A stretch of DNA of 40,594 nucleotides, taken from the NCBI GenBank assembly GCA_002721365.1, contig PBKC01000064.1:1-40594 (forward strand), in the 5' to 3' direction. This document shows, piece after piece, positions 36,349 through 40,594 of this stretch. Source of the stretch: Rhodospirillaceae bacterium. Its GTDB lineage: Bacteria; Pseudomonadota; Alphaproteobacteria; GCA-2721365. The position numbers and the translations under genes are program-made. How positions within the stretch are numbered: position 1 is the stretch's first letter; every line of letters begins with the position of its first letter. Under the pieces are notes generated by a model that was not told the DNA's origin, searched no databases, and saw only the letters and a list, made by a program, of their open reading frames with translations.

Positions 36349-36363
36349 GACATACTCTATGTC
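36349..36363. promoter_or_regulatory. Candidate operator for the XRE repressor
   Basis: GACATACTCTATGTC is a perfect 6-bp inverted repeat with a 3-base centre, located between the divergent XRE and CD-NTase genes, 46 bp before the XRE start. A TTGACA box (36366-36371) reading toward the CBASS operon abuts it, so repressor binding would block that promoter. No good -10 hexamer is evident by eye. Confidence 0.6.
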
Positions 36364-36493
36364 CCTTGACATCGGTATTCAAGAGGCCCATCCTTTGTTC
36401 GGTGTAGCGATACATACGTTTTCGTCACCCTGAACGTCACTCGGCGCGATCCCGAATGCCGGTCGACAGCGCTAAGCGAACGGAGAATGACCG

Positions 36494-37732
36494 TTGAACA
36501 CCAAGTTCTCGCCCGATGGCCTCAACCCTTTTGACGACCCTCTCGACCGGATTCTCGCCGAGATCGCCCTCAGCATCCAGTTGCCGCCTTCGTTGCACGA
36601 GCAGGCGAAAGGCCGCTACGACGCGGTGCGACGGCACCTCGAAGCAACGACGGCCTTTCACGACCAGATCGAACATTTCTACCCGCAAGGGTCCATGGCG
36701 ATCGATGCGACGATCTCGACGCGCGGCACGGACGACGAGTACGATCTCGACATCGTCACCCAACTCGGTGGCCGGTTCCACAACTTGCCGCCTCTCGCCA
36801 TCCTGCGCGAACTCGAGGTGGCGCTCTCCGACTATCCCGTTCAGAAGGTGCTGCGTCAGACCCGCTGCGTGACGCTGTTCTACGCCGACAAGATGCATCT
36901 CGACGTTACGCCCGCGCTGCGCCTGTACGGGACGCTCGACCGCGAGAGCGAGATCACGCACGCCAAGGGGCCGCCCCCGTCGGTGGACGATCGCCTCGTC
37001 GACATGAACGCCTACGGCTTCGCCAACTGGTATCGGGACAGGACGCCGGTGGAGCTGCGGCTGGCGAAGGCGTTTCACCGGCGCTGGCTGGAAGAGGCTG
37101 GACGGATCCGCGCGGATGCTGACGTCGACGATGTGCCGGACCAGTGCGACTTCATCGTCAAGAATACCGCGACGCTGGCTCTGCAGCTGATCAAGCGGTT
37201 TCGGAACATCCGCTACGCGAACTATGCGGGGCGCATCCCGCCGTCAGTGATGCTGTCGTACTACGCGGGCCTCGCCGCGCAGCCGAACTTGAGCTTGACC
37301 GCCATGGTCATCCGGCTGGCATCCTGGATCATCGGCGAGATCGAGCGGGCGTCGATCTATGGGCGGAAGCTCCACGTCGCTAATCCGGTGTGCCCTGACG
37401 ACGTCTTCACCGATCGTTGGCCGGAGTCGGTGGCGCAGCAGGATGAGTTTGCCGGGCATCTCAAGACGCTGGTCCAGAGCCTGGAGAGGATGCGCAAGGG
37501 TGAACTCCTTCCCGATGCCATGATGGGAGAGCTTCGGGCGGATTTCGGAGACCGCGTCGTGACCCGTGCCGCCGACCAGATCGCGGCGAAAGTCGGCCAG
37601 GACATTCAGCAGTCGCGCCAGCGTTACACCCGCCGAGGCGGGCTGATCTGGCCCACGGCGGCTGCTGCGCCCGTCGTCAAGCCGGCGGTTGCCACCGCTC
37701 GGCCGCACACCTTCTTCGGCCGTAAGATCTGA
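36494..37732 (+). CDS. CBASS cGAS/DncV-like nucleotidyltransferase (CD-NTase)
   Basis: The enzyme makes a cyclic oligonucleotide alarm signal on phage infection. The 412-residue protein has the nucleotidyltransferase core QGSMAID (GS at 66-67), the acidic pair D84 and D86 in DDEYDLDIV, and the third aspartate D137 in MHLDVTPAL. The C-terminal region is helical (OAS1-C-like) and ends in the tail HTFFGRKI. The start is TTG 36494: a TGA lies two codons upstream and the next in-frame Met is inside the active site. GGAG lies about 9 nt before it. Stop overlaps the E2 gene (TGATG). Product identity cannot be read from sequence. Confidence 0.93.
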   Translation: MNTKFSPDGLNPFDDPLDRILAEIALSIQLPPSLHEQAKGRYDAVRRHLEATTAFHDQIEHFYPQGSMAIDATISTRGTDDEYDLDIVTQLGGRFHNLPPLAILRELEVALSDYPVQKVLRQTRCVTLFYADKMHLDVTPALRLYGTLDRESEITHAKGPPPSVDDRLVDMNAYGFANWYRDRTPVELRLAKAFHRRWLEEAGRIRADADVDDVPDQCDFIVKNTATLALQLIKRFRNIRYANYAGRIPPSVMLSYYAGLAAQPNLSLTAMVIRLASWIIGEIERASIYGRKLHVANPVCPDDVFTDRWPESVAQQDEFAGHLKTLVQSLERMRKGELLPDAMMGELRADFGDRVVTRAADQIAAKVGQDIQQSRQRYTRRGGLIWPTAAAAPVVKPAVATARPHTFFGRKI

Positions 37733-38181
37733 TGCCCGCCATCCCGCTTTCCATCGAAGAACAGGTCGCGGCGATGAAGGCGGAGTGGCCGAAGCTGGTC
37801 GGCCGCCGGATCGATCGGCGCCGGCAATCGGCGCGCTGGATCGGCCCGGTCAGGCCGCAGTACACGAACTACACGCTGGAGATCCGGTACTGCCTAGGCG
37901 CGTGGCCCGAAGTCCGCGTCGTGGCGCCGACATTGGTCCGCTTGCCGGGCAATTCCGAAGGCGAGCTGCCGCATGTCTATCCGCCGGCCGACGACCCGGT
38001 CTTGTGCTTGTTCGATCCGCGGGAAGACGAATGGACGCCGGACATGGCGATCGCGGACACGACCGTTCCCTGGTCGCTCGACTGGCTGGCCTGCTACGAG
38101 CACTGGCTCATGACCGGCCGCTGGACCGGCGGAGGCCGCCATGCGGGTCCACTGCTTTCGACCCAGGAGACGCCGTCATGA
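37732..38181 (+). CDS. Stand-alone E2-like ubiquitin-conjugation protein of type II-short CBASS
   Basis: The 149-residue protein has the CBASS E2 pattern: Y-T-LEIRY strand, PHVYP at 80-84, the putative catalytic cysteine C92 in VLCLFDP, then EWTPDMAIADTTVPWSLDWLACYEHWLMTGRW, split here as WTPDMAIAD and VPWSLDWLACYEHW and TGRWTGGG. In full type II CBASS the E2 is fused to an E1 (Cap2) with a Cap3 protease; both are absent, which defines type II-short. It is expected to form a thioester with, and prime, the CD-NTase C-terminus. It overlaps the genes on both sides. Confidence 0.88.
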   Translation: MPAIPLSIEEQVAAMKAEWPKLVGRRIDRRRQSARWIGPVRPQYTNYTLEIRYCLGAWPEVRVVAPTLVRLPGNSEGELPHVYPPADDPVLCLFDPREDEWTPDMAIADTTVPWSLDWLACYEHWLMTGRWTGGGRHAGPLLSTQETPS

Positions 38182-39212
38182 CATACCTTCCGCCGCCCCG
38201 TTCTGACGGCACCATTCAGCAGATGCGGCTGAAGCAGCCCTGGCCAGCAGGCCGGCTGTTCCGGATTCTCTCCATCGACGGTGGTGGTATTCGGGGCGTG
38301 TTTCCGGCGGCGGTCCTTGCGGAGATCGAGAAGCGCTTCCTTGCCGGCGCCTCGATCGCCAACCACTTCGACATGATCGCCGGCACCTCGACGGGCGGCA
38401 TCATCGCGCTGGCGCTTGCCCACGGCATGACGGCACAAGAAGCGCTTCGTATCTATACGGAACGCGGCGAACACATTTTTCCCCATCCGGCGGGGGTGAG
38501 AAAGCTGACCACCATGCTGCGGTGGCTCATGAAGCCGAAGCATGACCAGTCAAAGCTGAAGGACGAACTGCTGCGGATTTTCGGGGACAAGGTTCTCGAT
38601 GAAGCCCGGAGCCGTCTTGTGATTCCGAGCTTCGAGGGGCGGCATGGAGAGCCTTTCATCTATAAGACGCCGCACCACCCCGACTATCAGAAGGACCGCC
38701 ACAAGAAATTCGCACATGTCGCGCTGCATACGACCGCCGCGCCCTCCTACTACCCCGGGGTGGAGGATGACGGCTATGTCATGATCGACGGCGGGATTTG
38801 GGCGAACAACCCAGTGATGAACGTTCTCGTCGACGCTCTCGCCTGCTTCGATGTGGCACGCGAGAATGTCCGCATCCTCAGTCTCGGGACTGGCGAGGCG
38901 ACCTTCACGGTGAACGAAAAGGCAAGGCTCGGCGGCGTGAAGGAGTGGGCGTTCCTCCGCGCGTTCAACGCGGCGGGTCGAGCGCAGTCGAGGAATGCCC
39001 TCGGCCAGGCCTACCTGCTCGTCGGGAAGAACAACGTGGTGCGGATCGATGTGCCCGAGAGCGACACGCCGATTGCGATGGACGATGTGCGCCGATCCGT
39101 TCGGGAATTGCCGTTGGTCGCCCGCAGCCTTGTCGAAGGCGCCGGTTACCATGTTCACCGCCTGTTTCTTGAGGATGCGGCCGATCTTTTCATCCGCTGT
39201 CCTGTCGCGTAG
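38178..39212 (+). CDS. capV: CapV-type patatin-like phospholipase, CBASS effector
   Basis: CapV-type effectors degrade the cell's own membrane lipids when the cyclic nucleotide binds, killing the infected cell before phage release. The 344-residue protein has the oxyanion-hole motif DGGGIRG (34-40), the nucleophile Ser71 in GTSTGG, and the catalytic Asp204 in IDGGIWANNP. The C-terminal half has no other domain. The ATG overlaps the E2 stop (ATGA), fixing the start; the longer frame is rejected. Last gene of the CBASS operon. Confidence 0.93.
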   Translation: MTYLPPPRSDGTIQQMRLKQPWPAGRLFRILSIDGGGIRGVFPAAVLAEIEKRFLAGASIANHFDMIAGTSTGGIIALALAHGMTAQEALRIYTERGEHIFPHPAGVRKLTTMLRWLMKPKHDQSKLKDELLRIFGDKVLDEARSRLVIPSFEGRHGEPFIYKTPHHPDYQKDRHKKFAHVALHTTAAPSYYPGVEDDGYVMIDGGIWANNPVMNVLVDALACFDVARENVRILSLGTGEATFTVNEKARLGGVKEWAFLRAFNAAGRAQSRNALGQAYLLVGKNNVVRIDVPESDTPIAMDDVRRSVRELPLVARSLVEGAGYHVHRLFLEDAADLFIRCPVA

Positions 39213-39388
39213 ACCAGCCCCGTTTGCTTATCCAGTTTGAACGTCAGCGAAAGGCCGCTTGTCGTCCACTTCTGCCGTTCCACCAAAAAATGTAGCTCCC
39301 GCATCGTGCCAAATTCGCCTTTGCGACCCGGCTATGAGAGCGTGCGCACCTTTCGCACCGACTAGCGACACTGCGGTATACGCATCAA

Positions 39389-40000
39389 TCAGCTGCCTTG
39401 TGCCGCTTTGTCAGAGATTGCTTCTTCAGAGCGCTTCTGAAGCGAAGGGTCAGCGAGGATCAATGTGGCATCTGGCTTTCGCGCGCCTGCACTGACGGGA
39501 TGAGGTCGAAGCTCCAGATACGCGCTCTTCCGGCTGTAAAAGGCTGCCGTATCGCCCCATACCCAGCCGCGCTCATCCTTCAGGTCCGGTTTGCCGTGGT
39601 TGGCGACAAGCTGGGCCTCGAGGGCGGAGACATCGATCCCTCCGGGCATGACGTCGTAAACAATCTTGACGGCACGGGGTCCATCCGGCGTTGGTGCAAA
39701 TGTAACGACAGCCGCTGCATTACTGCTTTCGGCTCGGATGATCTGGACACCTGCGTAGTCCCGCACCTGAACCATTTGGCGCCGGGCCTTCTTCACGGCC
39801 TGCTCAAAGGATGGTCCTCGGGTGATGTGTATAGTGGTGAGCTTGTTCGATTTTGCTGCGGTCTCAATCTCCCCGGCGGTCGCGCCCAGCTTGAAGCCCA
39901 TCACCTCGAATGTTTCTGAGTCCGCAGCGTGCACTGCTGGAGCGACGACGGCGAGTACCGCTGCAACCAGGAAGCCGAAAAATACCGAACGCATCGCCAT
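39389..40000 (-). CDS. Exported protein of unknown function
   Basis: The 203-residue protein has a clear signal peptide (RSVFFGFLVAAVLAVVAPAVHA then AD, cleavage near residue 26). The mature part contains FEVMGFKLGATAGEIETAAK, GVQIIRAESSNAAAVVTFAP and KIVYDVMPGGIDVSALEAQL, resembling periplasmic domains that sense or bind small ligands, but I cannot name a family. It is convergent to capV, in the cargo region before traG. No catalytic motif is visible. A link to CBASS is not implied by the sequence. Confidence 0.75.
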   Translation of the reverse strand: MAMRSVFFGFLVAAVLAVVAPAVHAADSETFEVMGFKLGATAGEIETAAKSNKLTTIHITRGPSFEQAVKKARRQMVQVRDYAGVQIIRAESSNAAAVVTFAPTPDGPRAVKIVYDVMPGGIDVSALEAQLVANHGKPDLKDERGWVWGDTAAFYSRKSAYLELRPHPVSAGARKPDATLILADPSLQKRSEEAISDKAAQGS

Positions 40001-40285
40001 CTCTCACACCCTCTGTAGCCGACCTGCCTATCGAATCCCTCCCGCAGCGACCGTCAATGTCGCTCTGCGTCCCCCTTTGTTTTGCAAGCCACCAGTCTAC
40101 CCGAACACCGGCTGCGGTTCCATGTTGTGCTGAAGTACCTGCGACCTCGTTGGCTCTATTTGGATGCGGCAGATATGAGCGTAGACAAGCGTAAATAAAG
40201 GCGATTTCCGATTCCGCCGTTCTGATGAATCCCTTGGGAACCCGATGCGACGGGCGTGTCGCATCGCAGCTCGGAACCCAAGGGC
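40001..40285. other. Intergenic region before traG
   Basis: About 285 bp, lower in GC on its left side, without a convincing gene. Its right end holds the hairpin described separately. The composition break near 40,200 may mark the right edge of the CBASS cargo insertion. Confidence 0.4.
40231..40284 (+). promoter_or_regulatory. Hairpin overlapping the traG ribosome-binding site
   Basis: Outer arms CCCTTGGG (40231-40238) and CCCAAGGG (40277-40284) and inner arms CGATGCGAC (40243-40251) and GTCGCATCG (40258-40266) form a long stem with an internal loop. The AAGGG of the right outer arm is the only ribosome-binding-like sequence before the ATG at 40286, so folding would hide it. Confidence 0.55.
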
Positions 40286-40594
40286 ATGACTCCGACCAAG
40301 CTCCTCATCGGCCAGGCTCTCATCGTCTTCGCCATCGTGATCGGCGGGGTGTGGGCGACGACGCAATGGACCGCGGCGGTGCTCGGCTATCAGGCCGGCC
40401 TCGGCGAGCCGTGGTTCGAGCTGCTGCGCTGGCCGGTCTACTACCCCTGGCGGCTGTTCGAGTGGTGGTACGCCTACGAGGCCTACGCGCCCGACCTGTT
40501 CCGGCGTGCCGGCACGTTCGCCGCCGCGAGCGGTCTCGCCGGCACCGTCGTCGCCGTGATCGGCTCGCTCTGGCGGGCGCGGCAGAACCGGTTC
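40286..40594 (+). CDS. traG: Conjugative coupling protein TraG/VirD4, N-terminal part (runs off right edge)
   Basis: The first 103 residues are present: MTPTKLLIGQALIVFAIVIGG, a first membrane helix, then the loop WFELLRWPVYYPWRLFEWWY and a second helix (TFAAASGLAGTVVAVIGSLW). This N-terminal pattern fits TraG/VirD4 type IV coupling proteins, which are ATPases that bring the relaxase-DNA complex to the transfer channel. The Walker motifs lie outside the window. The frame is open to the edge. Confidence 0.85.
   Translation, partial: MTPTKLLIGQALIVFAIVIGGVWATTQWTAAVLGYQAGLGEPWFELLRWPVYYPWRLFEWWYAYEAYAPDLFRRAGTFAAASGLAGTVVAVIGSLWRARQNRF

Larger units (their letters stand above)
27850..40594. 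mobile_element. Integrative conjugative or plasmid-like conjugative element, left part
   Basis: From about 27,850 the content changes from respiration genes to a conjugation module in the usual alphaproteobacterial order: DUF736, HTH protein, TraF, transglycosylase, relaxase, then traG/virD4 at the right edge. A truncated gene lies at the left junction. No integrase, tRNA or attachment repeat is visible, so the exact boundary and whether it is an ICE or an integrated plasmid remain open. The mating-pair (trb/virB) genes should follow to the right. Confidence 0.75.

Noticed and set aside
38182..39212. Patatin as a metabolic phospholipase unrelated to defence
   Set aside because: Its gene overlaps the E2 gene and follows a CD-NTase, the standard CBASS effector position.

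Overview
The window is high-GC alphaproteobacterial DNA. I judge this from the fix-type cbb3 oxidase operon, the narGHJI-parvulin block, the SdhC/SdhD sequences and the conjugation genes; I cannot name the genus. It divides into a respiratory and nitric-oxide (NO) region (about 1-27,850) and a conjugative element that enters at about 27,850 and runs off the right edge.

Left half. On the minus strand lies ccoN-ccoO-ccoQ-ccoP, a small membrane protein, a DUF2189 membrane protein and the start of ccoI (copper ATPase). On the plus strand follow a 4-TM protein, a TDT/SLAC1-type anion channel, narGHJI and a parvulin isomerase. An NsrR-type Rrf2 regulator comes next, with a divergent 4-TM protein. 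An intact IS5-family element (18-bp inverted repeats, CTAG target duplication, one passenger gene) sits just behind nsrR. A run of twelve minus-strand genes then reads toward the IS: 5-FCL-like protein, MOSC, RIC/YtfE iron-sulfur repair, AhpD-like, NnrS, hemerythrin-like, cupin, a 60-aa ORF, sdhB, sdhC, sdhD (no sdhA) and a CBS protein. Upstream lie a DUF488 remnant, an ABM protein, glutamate dehydrogenase, a 50-aa ORF and a group III globin.

Four near-identical palindromes (AAAGAGGTAT-N5-ATACTTCTTT type) lie in front of the 157-aa membrane protein, nsrR and its divergent neighbour, the 5-FCL run and the globin. They look like NsrR operators and tie the region into one NO-responsive regulon that protects cells during nitrate respiration.

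Right half. The element carries a truncated gene, an AlbA_2/Schlafen-like protein, DUF736, a MerR/excisionase-like HTH protein, TraF peptidase, a lytic transglycosylase, a 120-aa unknown, a DUF3363/VirD2-type relaxase and the start of traG/virD4. Between relaxase and traG sits a cargo block: an XRE repressor and ImmA-type protease (CapH/CapP-like), divergent from a three-gene CBASS operon made of a CD-NTase (TTG start), a stand-alone E2-like protein and a CapV-type patatin phospholipase. An exported protein of unknown function follows. This is a type II-short CBASS anti-phage system on a conjugative element, and I regard it as the most interesting system in the window.
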